NCBI GenBank assembly: GCA_013140805.1
Contig: JABFRW010000103.1
Location: 1-53,655 of the forward strand
From: Candidatus Eisenbacteria bacterium
GTDB lineage: Bacteria > Eisenbacteria > RBG-16-71-46
Length of the DNA: 53,655 nt
Direction: 5' to 3'
The notes beneath the pieces are model-generated. The model saw only the letters and a list, made by a program, of their open reading frames with translations. It was not told where the DNA came from and did no database searches. How positions within the stretch are numbered: position 1 is the stretch's first letter; the number at the start of each line of letters is the position of its first letter. Positions 43,309 through 52,567 of the stretch are shown in pieces. The position numbers and the translations under genes were made by a program.

Positions 43309-44811
43309 ATGGCCGCTTCCGATGCCGCACTCTCGAATCCCAGCGATCAGCTCTCGAATTCCGATCTCGCCCCGGTCCCGGCCTCGAAGCGCACCTGGAA
43401 CTGGTGGCACTTCTGTGCGCTGTGGATCGGGATGTCGGTGTGCATTCCGACCTACACCATGGCCTCGGGGCTCATCGATTCCGGCATGTCGTGGTCGCAG
43501 GCGATGTTCACGATCTTCCTCGGCAACACGATCGTGCTGCTGCCGATGCTGCTCAATGCCCATGCGGGCGCTCGCTACGGCATTCCGTTCCCGGTCTTCG
43601 CGCGCGCGAGTTTCGGCGTGCTGGGCGCGAACGTTCCGGCGTTGCTGCGAGCGCTGGTGGCGTGCGGGTGGTTCGGGATCCAGACCTGGTTCGGTGGCGC
43701 CGCCCTCTGGACCCTCACGAAGCAGCTGTGGCCGGCAGCCGCGAGCCTGCCGAATGTCCTGCCGGCCTGGTTCGGACTCACCACCGGCGAGGCGCTCGGC
43801 TTCATCGTGTTCTGGCTCATCAACGTGTGGTTCATCGTCAAGGGCACCGAGAGCATCAAGTGGCTCGAGTCGGTCTCGGCGCCGTTTCTCATCATCGTGG
43901 GACTGGCGTTGCTCGGCTGGGCTTACACGCGGGCAGGTGGATTCGGGCCGATCCTCTCTCAGCCGTCCCGGTTCCCGGACTTCGCCGCCTTCTGGCCGGT
44001 GTTCCTGCCGTCGCTGACCGCAATGGTCGGCTTCTGGGCGACGCTGTCGCTCAACATTCCGGACTTCACACGCTACGCCCGCTCTCAACGTGATCAGGTG
44101 GTCGGGCAGGTGCTCGGGCTACCCCCCACCATGACGCTCTACGCCTTCATCGGTGTGGCCGTCACTTCCGCGACGGTGATCATCTTTCCCGGCGGCAAGG
44201 TGATCTGGGACCCGGTCGAACTCCTTGGGCGGATCGGCGGTCCGTTCACCGTGATCCTCGCCATGGTCGCGTTGAGCGTTGCGACCCTCACCACCAATCT
44301 CGCCGCCAACGTCGTCTCGCCCGCCAACGACTTCAGCAACCTCGCACCGCGGCGCATTTCATTCCGGACCGGCGGACTCATCACCGCATTTCTCGGACTC
44401 GCGATGATGCCGTGGAAGCTGCTCGCGAGTTCGCAGGGCTATATCTTCACCTGGCTGATCGGCTACTCGGCGCTGCTCGGGCCGATCGGCGGCATTCTCA
44501 TCGCCGACTACTTCGTACTGCGCGGACGTGAATTGTCGCTCGACGATCTTTACCGTCGCGGCGGCCGCTACGAGTATCGCGGCGGCGTGAACCCGATCGC
44601 GCTGATCGCGCTGATCGTCGGCATCGCCCCGTGCGTGCCCGGTTTTCTCGCACAGGCGTTCCCGAGTACGTTCACGAGCGTCGCGCCGTTGTGGAAGTCG
44701 CTCTACTCCTACGCATGGTTCCTCGGCTTCGCGGTCGCGGGGCTCGTCTATCTGGTGCTCACGAGCCTGACGCGCGGTTCGAAGCCCGCACACGAAACGG
44801 GAGTCGCATGA
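43309..44811 (+). CDS. NCS1-family nucleobase/hydantoin/allantoin-type permease
   Basis: 500 residues with about 12 membrane helices. NCS1 signatures: NWWHFCALWIGMSVCIPTY at helix 1, CGWFGIQTWFGG at helix 3 (substrate-stacking Trp and Gln as in Mhp1), SLNIPDFTRYA, and ANVVSPANDFSNL at helix 8 (substrate-binding Asn). Imports a nucleobase, hydantoin or allantoin with Na+ or H+. In this genome the pyrimidine-degradation operon ends 8.5 kb upstream, so uracil, thymine or hydantoin is a reasonable guess. TTGGAGG precedes ATG 43309. The TGA overlaps the ATG of a Ser/Thr kinase (ATGA). Confidence 0.92.
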   Translation: MAASDAALSNPSDQLSNSDLAPVPASKRTWNWWHFCALWIGMSVCIPTYTMASGLIDSGMSWSQAMFTIFLGNTIVLLPMLLNAHAGARYGIPFPVFARASFGVLGANVPALLRALVACGWFGIQTWFGGAALWTLTKQLWPAAASLPNVLPAWFGLTTGEALGFIVFWLINVWFIVKGTESIKWLESVSAPFLIIVGLALLGWAYTRAGGFGPILSQPSRFPDFAAFWPVFLPSLTAMVGFWATLSLNIPDFTRYARSQRDQVVGQVLGLPPTMTLYAFIGVAVTSATVIIFPGGKVIWDPVELLGRIGGPFTVILAMVALSVATLTTNLAANVVSPANDFSNLAPRRISFRTGGLITAFLGLAMMPWKLLASSQGYIFTWLIGYSALLGPIGGILIADYFVLRGRELSLDDLYRRGGRYEYRGGVNPIALIALIVGIAPCVPGFLAQAFPSTFTSVAPLWKSLYSYAWFLGFAVAGLVYLVLTSLTRGSKPAHETGVA

Positions 44812-47279
44812 ACGACCTGGACCGCCCCGGCGATTCTCCGGCCGACGCTGAAACGATGGCCGGAGACGCCACTCCGACTCTTAGCTCACACGGAAAGCCG
44901 CCGCACCACGACTCGATTCGCGCGCTCCCCGAGCACATCGGCGAGTATCGGATTCTCGGCATCCTCGGCCAGGGCGGCATGGGGGTGGTGTACGAGGCCG
45001 AGCAGCCCTCGCCCCGCCGGCTCGTGGCGCTCAAGGTGGTGCGCGGCACCGAGATCGTCGACGACCTGCGGCTCAAGATGTTCGAGCGCGAAGCCTCGAC
45101 GCTCGCGCGGCTCGACCACCCGAACATCGGCAAGATCTATCAGTCGGGGCGCACCCCCGAAGGCCGCCACTACTTCGCGATGGAGCTGGTGCGCGGCCCG
45201 AGTCTCGGGGAGTGGCTCACGAGCCGCCCCGCCAATCCCGATCGCACCGAGATCGAGCTGCGTCTGCGGCTGTTCCGCCAGATCTGCGACGCGGTGCACT
45301 ACGCGCATCAGCGCGGCGTCATCCACCGCGATCTCAAGCCTTCGAATCTGATCGTGACCGACGCACCCGCGTCCGCAACCGGCTCCTCACCTTTGAACGC
45401 GATGGTGCGCATTCTGGACTTCGGCCTCGCGCGCATCACCGAAGAAGACATCGGCGCCAGCCAGGTCACCGAAACCGGCGACATCAAGGGGACACTCCCC
45501 TACATGGCGCCCGAACAGGCGCGCGGCGAGTCGGGGGCGATCGACGTTCGCACCGACGTCTACGCGTTGGGCGTGATTCTCTACGAGATGCTCACCCGGC
45601 AACGGCCCTATGCCGTCGACGCGACCTCGCTGCTCTCGGCGGTGCGTGTGATCTGCGAGCAGGCTCCACGTCCGCTCGCCGAGGTGTGGCAGTCCTCGCT
45701 GCGGCTCGACCCCGATCTCACAACCATCGTCGGCGCCGCGCTCGAGAAAGAGCCCGATCGGCGCTATGCGAGCGCCGCCGCGTTCAGCGACGACGTCGAG
45801 CGCTTCCTCACCTCGCAGCCGATTCAGGCGCGCCCCGCGAGCACGATGTACCAGATCAAGAAGCTCGTGGCACGGCGTAAGCCGTTGTTCGCGACCGCCG
45901 CCGTCGCGCTGCTGCTGCTGGTGGTCGCGGCAATCGGGCTCGGTGTCCTCTACGTGCGCTCGGTCGAGTCCGAGCGACTCGCGCGCCTCGAAGCCGCGAC
46001 CGCCACGCGCACCTCCGAATTCCTCGTCAATCTGTTCGAGCAGGCCAACCCCGAGAAGACGCGAGGCGCCACGCTCACCGCGCGCCAGGTCGTCGACGTG
46101 GGAGCCCGCCAGGTGCGCGATGAACTTGCGAGCGAACCCGCGATGCAGGCCCGCATGATGGGAGCACTCGGTCGTGTGTACCTGAGTCTCGGGATCCCCG
46201 ACAGCGCGCTCAGCATGACCGACGCATCGGTGGCACTGAGGCGCAAGCACCTGCGGGCCGGCGATGCCGAGATCGCGCAGGGCGTCGCTCAGCAGGCGCG
46301 CGTGTTCGAAGAGCTCGGCATGGTCAAGGAGTCTCGAGCAGCCTACGCAGAAGCGGTGGAGCGCTACGAAGCACTCGGAGCGAGCGGGACGGATGGCCTG
46401 ATCGCGACACTCGGCAACTCGAGCTCTGCACTCGACGATGCGGGCGAGTACGGCGAAGCGAACCGCGGCCTTGATCGCGCTCTGTCGCTGCTGTCCCAGC
46501 GGCGCCCGCCCGACGAGGAGCGGCTGCTCAATCTGCTCATCGGTCAGGCCAACATTCGCCTCCACACCCGCCAGACCGACTCGGCGCTCACGATCCTCGA
46601 TCGCGCGCTGACCCTGACGCGTCGGCTCCACGGTGAGAATCACCATCTGACCGGCAATGTGCTGACCGCGCTCTTCAGCGCGAATTCCCAGGCCAAGCAC
46701 CTCGATCGCGCGCGCGAGTTCGCATTCGCCGCGCTGAAGGTTCACCGGGCGATCTACGGCGAGGACCATCCGAAGGTCGCCAGGGACCTCGGCAACGTCG
46801 CGATCAGCTTCGCAGAGGATGCGAAAGGCGATGAGGCGCGACCCTATTTCGAGCAGTCGATCGAGGTTCTGATCCGCGTCTATGGGCCGAATCATCCCGA
46901 GGTCGCGCAGGGCTGGATGAACCTGGGGTTGCTCGAATTGCAGTCGGGCCACGTGCCGCGCGCGCTCGAGCTGCTGCAACGCTCGGTGAGCATTCACGAA
47001 CGAGTCTCGGCCTCGAGCCCGTCCCTGGCGCTCTCGCTCTATCACCTCGCGGCAGCCCGCTCCGCGCTGGGCCAGCACGACCAGGCGCTCCGGGCGCTCC
47101 TGCGCGTGCTGGCGATGGACGAGAAGATGCACGGTCCGGAATCGGCCGACGTATCGGACGACCTCGAAGCCGTCGCCTCCGTCCAGCGCGATCTGGGCCT
47201 CACCGCTGAGGCCACGCGAAACGAGACGCGCATGAACGCGATTCGAGCGAAGCTGACCAAAGCCGGCGCGGGCCCGTAG
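44808..47279 (+). CDS. Transmembrane Ser/Thr protein kinase with C-terminal TPRs
   Basis: 823 residues. Kinase domain ~44-335: glycine loop GQGGMGVVYEA (54-64), Lys76, HRDLKPSN (D175), DFG (204-206), APEQARGE; all catalytic residues intact. One membrane helix ~361-383, then an extracytoplasmic region with tetratricopeptide repeats (e.g. RPYFEQSIEVLIRVYGPNHPEV) to the end. PknB-like architecture common in Planctomycetes, Myxococcales and Acidobacteria. ATG 44808 overlaps the permease stop, so both are probably translated together. Confidence 0.93.
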   Translation: MNDLDRPGDSPADAETMAGDATPTLSSHGKPPHHDSIRALPEHIGEYRILGILGQGGMGVVYEAEQPSPRRLVALKVVRGTEIVDDLRLKMFEREASTLARLDHPNIGKIYQSGRTPEGRHYFAMELVRGPSLGEWLTSRPANPDRTEIELRLRLFRQICDAVHYAHQRGVIHRDLKPSNLIVTDAPASATGSSPLNAMVRILDFGLARITEEDIGASQVTETGDIKGTLPYMAPEQARGESGAIDVRTDVYALGVILYEMLTRQRPYAVDATSLLSAVRVICEQAPRPLAEVWQSSLRLDPDLTTIVGAALEKEPDRRYASAAAFSDDVERFLTSQPIQARPASTMYQIKKLVARRKPLFATAAVALLLLVVAAIGLGVLYVRSVESERLARLEAATATRTSEFLVNLFEQANPEKTRGATLTARQVVDVGARQVRDELASEPAMQARMMGALGRVYLSLGIPDSALSMTDASVALRRKHLRAGDAEIAQGVAQQARVFEELGMVKESRAAYAEAVERYEALGASGTDGLIATLGNSSSALDDAGEYGEANRGLDRALSLLSQRRPPDEERLLNLLIGQANIRLHTRQTDSALTILDRALTLTRRLHGENHHLTGNVLTALFSANSQAKHLDRAREFAFAALKVHRAIYGEDHPKVARDLGNVAISFAEDAKGDEARPYFEQSIEVLIRVYGPNHPEVAQGWMNLGLLELQSGHVPRALELLQRSVSIHERVSASSPSLALSLYHLAAARSALGQHDQALRALLRVLAMDEKMHGPESADVSDDLEAVASVQRDLGLTAEATRNETRMNAIRAKLTKAGAGP

Positions 47280-47304
47280 GCGTGGCGCGAGCCGCGCCGC
47301 GCGA

Positions 47305-49101
47305 CTAGCGAACCGGATTCGTCAGCGTCACGCTGCGCACCCACACCCCGCGCACGCCGATCTCGCGTCCCGCGAGTGCGGCGAAACGATCGAATGCCCC
47401 CGCCCGGCGCGGTCCGCTGTCGCGCGGCATCGCGGCCACCCCGCCGACCCCTCGCAGGCGTTCGACGGTGGCAGGCGCGATCGCCGCGTACTCGATCGGA
47501 TGCCCGGCGCGCGGCGCCGGCAGCTTGCTCAGCTCGGCCTCGATCTCGGCGACCGGTTTGGGGCTCGCGATCACCAGGAAGTGCTCGCGACCGCCACGGC
47601 TCGTCACGGTCCACGCGTTCTCACGACCGCCGACGGTGCCGGGCAGCACCACCGCCGCGTTCTCGGGGATCGGATTGCCGCGATCGAACAGCGGCTGCGG
47701 GAACAGCAGGTACGACTCGCCGCGCTCGTCTTCGTTCAACACATAGACGTGCACGGCTCGCGTCGAGCGGAACTCGAGCGACAGCCGGTCGCCGGGCCCC
47801 ACGCGATCGCCGGTCGCAAGCCGTTCGTCGCCCTCTGCACCACGCCGCACGAAGCTGGCCTCGACATCGTAGGCCGCGATCGCGGCATCCGCCGCCGGGT
47901 TCTGCGCTGCCAGCGAAGGAGCCTGCGAAGTCCCGGTCGACGCGACCGAAGCCTGGCGCCCCGCCCGGCCCTGCCACACGAACCAGGTCCCCGCGAGCAC
48001 CACGAGCACCGCGGCGGCGGCGAGCCAGCGGCCGAGCGGGGCTCGGCTCACTGCGGGCCTGGCGACCGCACTCGTGTCGATCGCTTCGAGCGCCTGCGCA
48101 AACGCCTCGGCATCTGCGAAACGCGACTCGGCGCTCGGAGCGATCGCGCGCTCGATGGCGCGTGCCAGTGACGCGGGCACGTCGGAGCGCAGCGCGGTGA
48201 GCGAGCGCGCAGGCCCGCGTCGCGCTTCGACTTCCAGCTCCGCAAGCGTCGTCGCCGTGAACGGGTGCGCGCCCGTGAGTGCGCACCACATCGTCATGCC
48301 AAGCGCGTAGAGGTCGGAGCGCACGGTCGCCGCATCTCCGTCGAGGCGTTCCGGGGCCATGAACATGGGGGTGCCGGAATCGCGCACCGGGTCGGCAGCG
48401 GCCAGCGCGACCTGCTGGCCGAGTCCGAAGTCGGTGAGCACCACGCGGGCGTCGCGCTCGATCACCACGTTGGCGGGCTTGAGATCGCGGTGAATGAGTC
48501 CTGCCGCATGCACCGCACCGAGTGCCCGCGCAAGGTCGCGACCGATGCGAATCACTTCGGCGACCGGCAACTTGCCGAGTCGCTGGATCGCCTTCTCGAG
48601 CGTCGTGCCGCCGAGGAACTCCATCCACATGCCGACCCGGCCGTCGGCATCGCCGATGCCGTGGACCGCGACCACGTTGGCGTGCCGCACCCGCGCCAGC
48701 GCTCGCGCCTCCTCGAGCAGCGGCGAGGCGGCGGCATCGGCCGCGGGCCAGGCGCCTTTGGGCTGCAGGAACTTGAGCGCCACTTCGCGCTGAAGTCGCG
48801 GATCCCACGCGCGCCACACTTCACCGTTGGCGCCGACGCCCACCCGCTCGAGCAGCAGCAGGCTCCCCCAGCGCGCGGGCTCGAGGCTCGCGACCGGCGG
48901 CGCGTGGCGCGCCGGGATCGCTCCGCGCTCGCGCTGCAGCGTTCGGTTGAACTGCGCGATCCGCGACACCTCGCGCAGGGCGCGCACGCTCGCGGTCGAG
49001 TCGCTGCGCTTCAATTCGGACTCGGCGGCATCCCAGTCGACGGCTTCTCCATCCATCAGGCGCGAGGTCAGTTCCTCGAGGCGCAGGTCGTCAGGATTCA
49101 T
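47305..49101 (-). CDS. Transmembrane Ser/Thr protein kinase with DUF4384-like domain
   Basis: 598 residues. Kinase domain ~80-340: loop GVGANGEVWRAWD, Lys110 (VALKFL), HRDLKPAN (D206), DFG (224-226), APERLDG; intact. One helix ~359-377 (AAAAVLVVLAGTWFVW). The outside part (~430-530: LSLEFRSTRAVHVYVLNED...YLLFPQP) matches DUF4384, often found after bacterial kinases. The ATG at 49101 overlaps the sigma factor stop by 11 nt, so both genes are coupled. Convergent with the TPR kinase (25 nt apart). Confidence 0.92.
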   Translation of the reverse strand: MNPDDLRLEELTSRLMDGEAVDWDAAESELKRSDSTASVRALREVSRIAQFNRTLQRERGAIPARHAPPVASLEPARWGSLLLLERVGVGANGEVWRAWDPRLQREVALKFLQPKGAWPAADAAASPLLEEARALARVRHANVVAVHGIGDADGRVGMWMEFLGGTTLEKAIQRLGKLPVAEVIRIGRDLARALGAVHAAGLIHRDLKPANVVIERDARVVLTDFGLGQQVALAAADPVRDSGTPMFMAPERLDGDAATVRSDLYALGMTMWCALTGAHPFTATTLAELEVEARRGPARSLTALRSDVPASLARAIERAIAPSAESRFADAEAFAQALEAIDTSAVARPAVSRAPLGRWLAAAAVLVVLAGTWFVWQGRAGRQASVASTGTSQAPSLAAQNPAADAAIAAYDVEASFVRRGAEGDERLATGDRVGPGDRLSLEFRSTRAVHVYVLNEDERGESYLLFPQPLFDRGNPIPENAAVVLPGTVGGRENAWTVTSRGGREHFLVIASPKPVAEIEAELSKLPAPRAGHPIEYAAIAPATVERLRGVGGVAAMPRDSGPRRAGAFDRFAALAGREIGVRGVWVRSVTLTNPVR

Positions 49102-49699
49102 GGCTCATGGCCTCCGCCAGTCGGCGCAGTGCGCGTTGAACGGCCATGCGAGCGGCATCCCTGCTCGGTCGCTCCGTCATGCCCGCGATCTCCTCGTAGT
49201 CGAAGTCCAGCTCGATGCGAAGGTGGAGAAGCCGCTGCTCGTCTTCGCTGAGTCGCGCGAGCGCGGATTCGTAGCGCTCCAGCACGTCGGCGCCGATCGC
49301 ATGTTCGAGCGGCGAGGGCGCGCGGTCGGTGAGGTCTTCGGGGACCCCTTCGGGGCCCGGTCGACGTCGCGCCCAGCGAATCTGATCGCGGATGCGGTTG
49401 AGCACCGCCTGGCGAACGTAAGCCTGAAAACCGCCCGGCCCACGGACCTCGATTCCATCCAGCCCCTCGAGCGCTTTGAGCAGGGTTTCCTGGACCAGGT
49501 CCGAGGTGTCGAAGAGCGAACGAGCGTAGTTGGGAAGTCGGCCGCTCGCCCAGCGCTGAAGTCGCGGAAGGTAGCGAGCGCTGAGGGCCTCCAGCGAGGG
49601 TCGATCGCCCTGCTTCGCGCGACGCAGCAACTCGACGGTGAGCAGCAGGTCGGAAGCAGCATTCGCTCGAGCGGAATTGGACTCGGGTGGGTTCGGCAT
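49091..49699 (-). CDS. ECF-type RNA polymerase sigma factor
   Basis: 202 residues. Region 2 (ALSARYLPRLQRWASGRLPN ... DTSDLVQETLLKALEGLDG) and region 4 (LARLSEDEQRLLHLRIELD FDYEEIAGM ... AARMAVQRALRRLAEAM) are recognisable; sequence resembles the ECF group linked to Ser/Thr kinases. No anti-sigma gene is adjacent; the kinase that overlaps it by 11 nt may take that place. ATG 49699 with AGGG 8 nt upstream is preferred; an in-frame ATG at 49756 would add 19 residues. Confidence 0.9.
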   Translation of the reverse strand: MPNPPESNSARANAASDLLLTVELLRRAKQGDRPSLEALSARYLPRLQRWASGRLPNYARSLFDTSDLVQETLLKALEGLDGIEVRGPGGFQAYVRQAVLNRIRDQIRWARRRPGPEGVPEDLTDRAPSPLEHAIGADVLERYESALARLSEDEQRLLHLRIELDFDYEEIAGMTERPSRDAARMAVQRALRRLAEAMSHES

Positions 49700-49936
49700 G
49701 GCGGGAACCCTAACCGATTCGAACTCACCGTTCCCCTCCTCAAGGATGCCCCACATCCGGGTGGCCCGTGCTGCCTGTCACCTCCTTTACGTCCGGCCGG
49801 TCAGGGGCGAACAGCCTTGCGGCGGCGGGGTACGGCTCGTAGCGTGCGGCTCAGGAGATCCGGCCCCGCGACCGATACCCGGCGGGTCACCCGCCGGCTC
49901 CCCGCCCGGGCACTCATCATCTATGAAGGAGGCGAC

Positions 49937-51016
49937 GTGATCGGCCACGGAAGGCTGGGAGTTCTAGCGCTCGTGGGAGCGGCCGCGCTCGCACTTGCGA
50001 GCCTCGCAGCCCCGGCGCTCACTCAGCCACCCGAGACGCGCAGCGTCGCCTACCGCACGCGCACCATGGGCACCTATGCCCAGGTGGTGATCGTGACCGG
50101 CGACTCGGTCGCGACCGCCGCGATCGCGGTCGAGGCGCAGGCCGCCCTGATGCGCGTCGACTCCCTGATGAGCAACTGGACGCAGACCAGCGAGGTGGCG
50201 CGCATCAATCGAGTCGCTGCCCGGGAGACCACGCAGGTCGAGCCCGAGGTCGCACGCGTGCTCGACATGGCGCTGCGCTGCTGGCGCGAGGGCGAGCGCA
50301 CGTTTGACATCACGGTCGAACCGCTGGTGCGGGCCTGGGGTTTCATCGGCGGTCCCAAACGCGTCCCGAGCGATGAAGCGGTGCGCACCGCATTCGCGAG
50401 CGTCGGCAGTCAGCGGCTCGAATGGGATTCAACGCGACGCACGCTTCACTTTTCGCAGCCGGGGGTGAAGATCGACCTCGGTGGGATCGCCAAGGGCTAT
50501 GGCGTCGACGCGGCGGCGGCGCGGCTGAGCGCGCGAGGCGTGGTCAACGCGCTCGTGGATCTGTCCGGCAACATGTTCGCGCTCGGAGCACCTCCAGGCG
50601 CCGAGTCCTGGCGCATCGGCGTGCGCGATCCGCGCGACCGCGTGCCCTCGCTCGGACGCGTGCCGTTGACCGGCCGGGGAATCGCCACCTCCGGCAAGTA
50701 CGAACAGTTCGTAGCCGCCAACGGAAAGACCTACGGGCACATCATCGACCCGCGGGACGGGCAGCCGGCCGACGGCGTGATCGCGGTCACGGTGCTCGCG
50801 CCCACTGCCATGGAGGCCGACGCGTGGGGCAAGGTGTTCTTCGTGCTCGGGCCACGCGATGCAAAACGCAAGGCGCGCGAGCGCACTGATCTCGATGTGA
50901 TGTTCGTCTCGCCCGGTCGCGCGGCACCCGACACGTTGTGGATCGAGTCGACGCTCCAGAATCGTTTCGTTCTCGAACCGTCGGCCAGGGGATTGATCGT
51001 CGTCGAGTATTTTTGA
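49937..51016 (+). CDS. apbE: FAD:protein FMN transferase
   Basis: 359 residues. Transfers FMN from FAD onto Thr/Ser of exported proteins. Signal peptide ~1-35 without a lipobox Cys, so a soluble periplasmic form. Family motifs: TRTMGTYAQVV, RAWGF, DLGGIAKGYGVDAA, TSGKYEQF, YGHIIDPRDGQP and AWGKVFFVLG with the metal/FAD residues. GTG 49937 has AAGGAGG just upstream. No flavinylated target (S/T-G-A-T/S) is seen in the window. Confidence 0.93.
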   Translation: MIGHGRLGVLALVGAAALALASLAAPALTQPPETRSVAYRTRTMGTYAQVVIVTGDSVATAAIAVEAQAALMRVDSLMSNWTQTSEVARINRVAARETTQVEPEVARVLDMALRCWREGERTFDITVEPLVRAWGFIGGPKRVPSDEAVRTAFASVGSQRLEWDSTRRTLHFSQPGVKIDLGGIAKGYGVDAAAARLSARGVVNALVDLSGNMFALGAPPGAESWRIGVRDPRDRVPSLGRVPLTGRGIATSGKYEQFVAANGKTYGHIIDPRDGQPADGVIAVTVLAPTAMEADAWGKVFFVLGPRDAKRKARERTDLDVMFVSPGRAAPDTLWIESTLQNRFVLEPSARGLIVVEYF

Positions 51017-51370
51017 CGCACTCGAACGATTCTCCTCGGTAGATCCCCTCGCTTCTCCGCATTGCATTTCGTCACTCGAGCGCGCCCGATCGCGTGCGCG
51101 TTCCCCGACCGCGAGTCGATCCGTCGCGCTCCCCGAGGCCGCGACCAGCGTCACAGGTCGTGCGCACACACCACGTTCAGTCGTGACGCGACTCCATGGC
51201 CCACCTCTTGCGTGATCCCTCCCCGTCTGACCATCGGATGGTCGGCATGATGGATTTCGAATCGGCCGCAACCTCGTGTGCGCCATGGGGAGAATCCCTC
51301 TCGGGCCTCGCGATGGAATTCGGTCGAATCGCACGTGTGTGGACTGCGGTTCGCACGCATCGGAGGTCGT
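51017..51370 (+). other. 354-nt intergenic region with a perfect dyad
   Basis: No gene seen. At 51229-51243 lies the dyad GACCATC-G-GATGGTC, too tight for a hairpin but suited as an operator half-site pair, about 130 nt before the lipoprotein start. No clear sigma-70 hexamers. Confidence 0.3.
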
Positions 51371-51829
51371 GTGGCTGGACTCGCGAGCAGAGCTCGAGGT
51401 CGCCGTGGCGCGTCGTTGATTCTCGCGTCGCTGGTGCTCCCGGGCGTCGTGCATGGATGCAGCTCGCCGACCGAACCGCCGGCGCCGCCCTCGGGCGGAC
51501 AGCAGGTGGTGCTGAGCTACGCGCTGTTCCAGTCGAGCGTGGAGCCGGTGATCACGCGCCACGGCTGCGACGCCGAGGGTGACTGCCACGGTGGCGGCAT
51601 TCGCGGCACGCTGGAGCTCTCGCCGCCGGGCGCCAAGAACGCGCAGTTCGACTACAACCAGCTGAGCCTGCAGGTGTGGGCGACGGCGCTCGAGTCGAGC
51701 CCGATTCTGACCGAGCCGCTCGCAATCGCCGCAGGTGGCACACCCCACCAGTTCAAGCCGTTCGCGACCAAGTCGGATTCCGACTGGGTCGCGCTGCACG
51801 CCTGGGTCACGAGCGAGGAGACGCCTTGA
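51371..51829 (+). CDS. Lipoprotein with C-X5-CH motif (cytochrome-like)
   Basis: 152 residues. GTG 51371 is preferred: GGAGG lies 4 nt upstream and it gives a clean lipoprotein signal (ASLILASLVLPGVVHG-C). The mature part has VEPVITRHGCDAEGDCHGGG, i.e. two Cys five residues apart followed by His-Gly-Gly, reminiscent of the (C...CH) haem or CHGG regions of myxobacterial/planctomycete cytochrome-like lipoproteins, though not the standard CXXCH. No other recognisable domain. Its TGA overlaps the TTG of the next gene; translation is coupled. Confidence 0.68.
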   Translation: MAGLASRARGRRGASLILASLVLPGVVHGCSSPTEPPAPPSGGQQVVLSYALFQSSVEPVITRHGCDAEGDCHGGGIRGTLELSPPGAKNAQFDYNQLSLQVWATALESSPILTEPLAIAAGGTPHQFKPFATKSDSDWVALHAWVTSEETP

Positions 51830-52533
51830 GCGCGTCCTCGCACCGCAACGTGCTGCGTGCACTCGCCCTCGCGGCCGGCCTCACCGCCGTCGCACCGATC
51901 GCTCACGCCGAGCTCGAGCCCGTCGCCGCGGATTCCGCGACCTCCGACCCGAGTCTCACCGAGTCGATCGAAGCCCCGCGTTTCGATGCGTCGCGCACCG
52001 CGCGGCGCAGCGGCGGCGAGATCGAGGCGCTGGTTCCGGAACTCTCCGAGCACCCGTATCGGCTCGCGCCCGGGCCACGGGCGTTCATGAACCGCATCAG
52101 TTTCAGCCCCGGCTACGGGCGGCTCGGCAGCGAATCGCTGTTCGCCTTCCGGCTCGCCTACAACCCGAATGCGTGGCTCGGCTACGAAGCCATGCTCGGG
52201 CACAACCCGGCGCAGTCGGTGCATGCCGTCATCCACTCGTTGAGCGCGATCGTCCGTGCGCCGCTGCCGGGGCGCTTCCAGCCCTACGGCACCGGTGGCT
52301 ACGGAATGATGATCGTGTTCCCAGGCCAATCGTTGAACGCCGACCCGGTGACCAAGAACGCACTCACCGTGGGCGGCGGACTCGAGCTGTATCTGCGCAG
52401 CGATCTCGCTCTGCGCGGTGAGATGCGGTACGCGACCGTGTTCGGTCGCGATCGCGATCGCGAGGGTGTCGTCACTTACAACTACGTCCAGGAGACGATC
52501 GGTCTCTCCTTCTATCGGTCGATCCGGCCGTGA
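51826..52533 (+). CDS. Outer-membrane beta-barrel protein
   Basis: 235 residues, TTG start (TTGA overlap) with GAGGAG upstream. Signal peptide ~1-30 (LALAAGLTAVAPIAHA-E), a ~50-residue polar segment, then amphipathic strands (FAFRLAYNPNAWLGYEAMLGHNP, YGTGGYGMMIVF, VGGGLELYLRSDLALRGEMRYATVFGR) ending IGLSFYRSIRP. Typical 8-stranded barrel of the OmpW/porin-like kind. Middle gene of a lipoprotein - barrel - HzsA-like set. Confidence 0.8.
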   Translation: MSASSHRNVLRALALAAGLTAVAPIAHAELEPVAADSATSDPSLTESIEAPRFDASRTARRSGGEIEALVPELSEHPYRLAPGPRAFMNRISFSPGYGRLGSESLFAFRLAYNPNAWLGYEAMLGHNPAQSVHAVIHSLSAIVRAPLPGRFQPYGTGGYGMMIVFPGQSLNADPVTKNALTVGGGLELYLRSDLALRGEMRYATVFGRDRDREGVVTYNYVQETIGLSFYRSIRP

Positions 52534-52567
52534 CGCACGGATCTCAATCGGAGGGCTCTTGAACATC

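Noticed and set aside
45387-47132. Minus-strand 581-codon frame opposite the TPR kinase
   Set aside because: Antisense shadow of a kinase with complete motifs.
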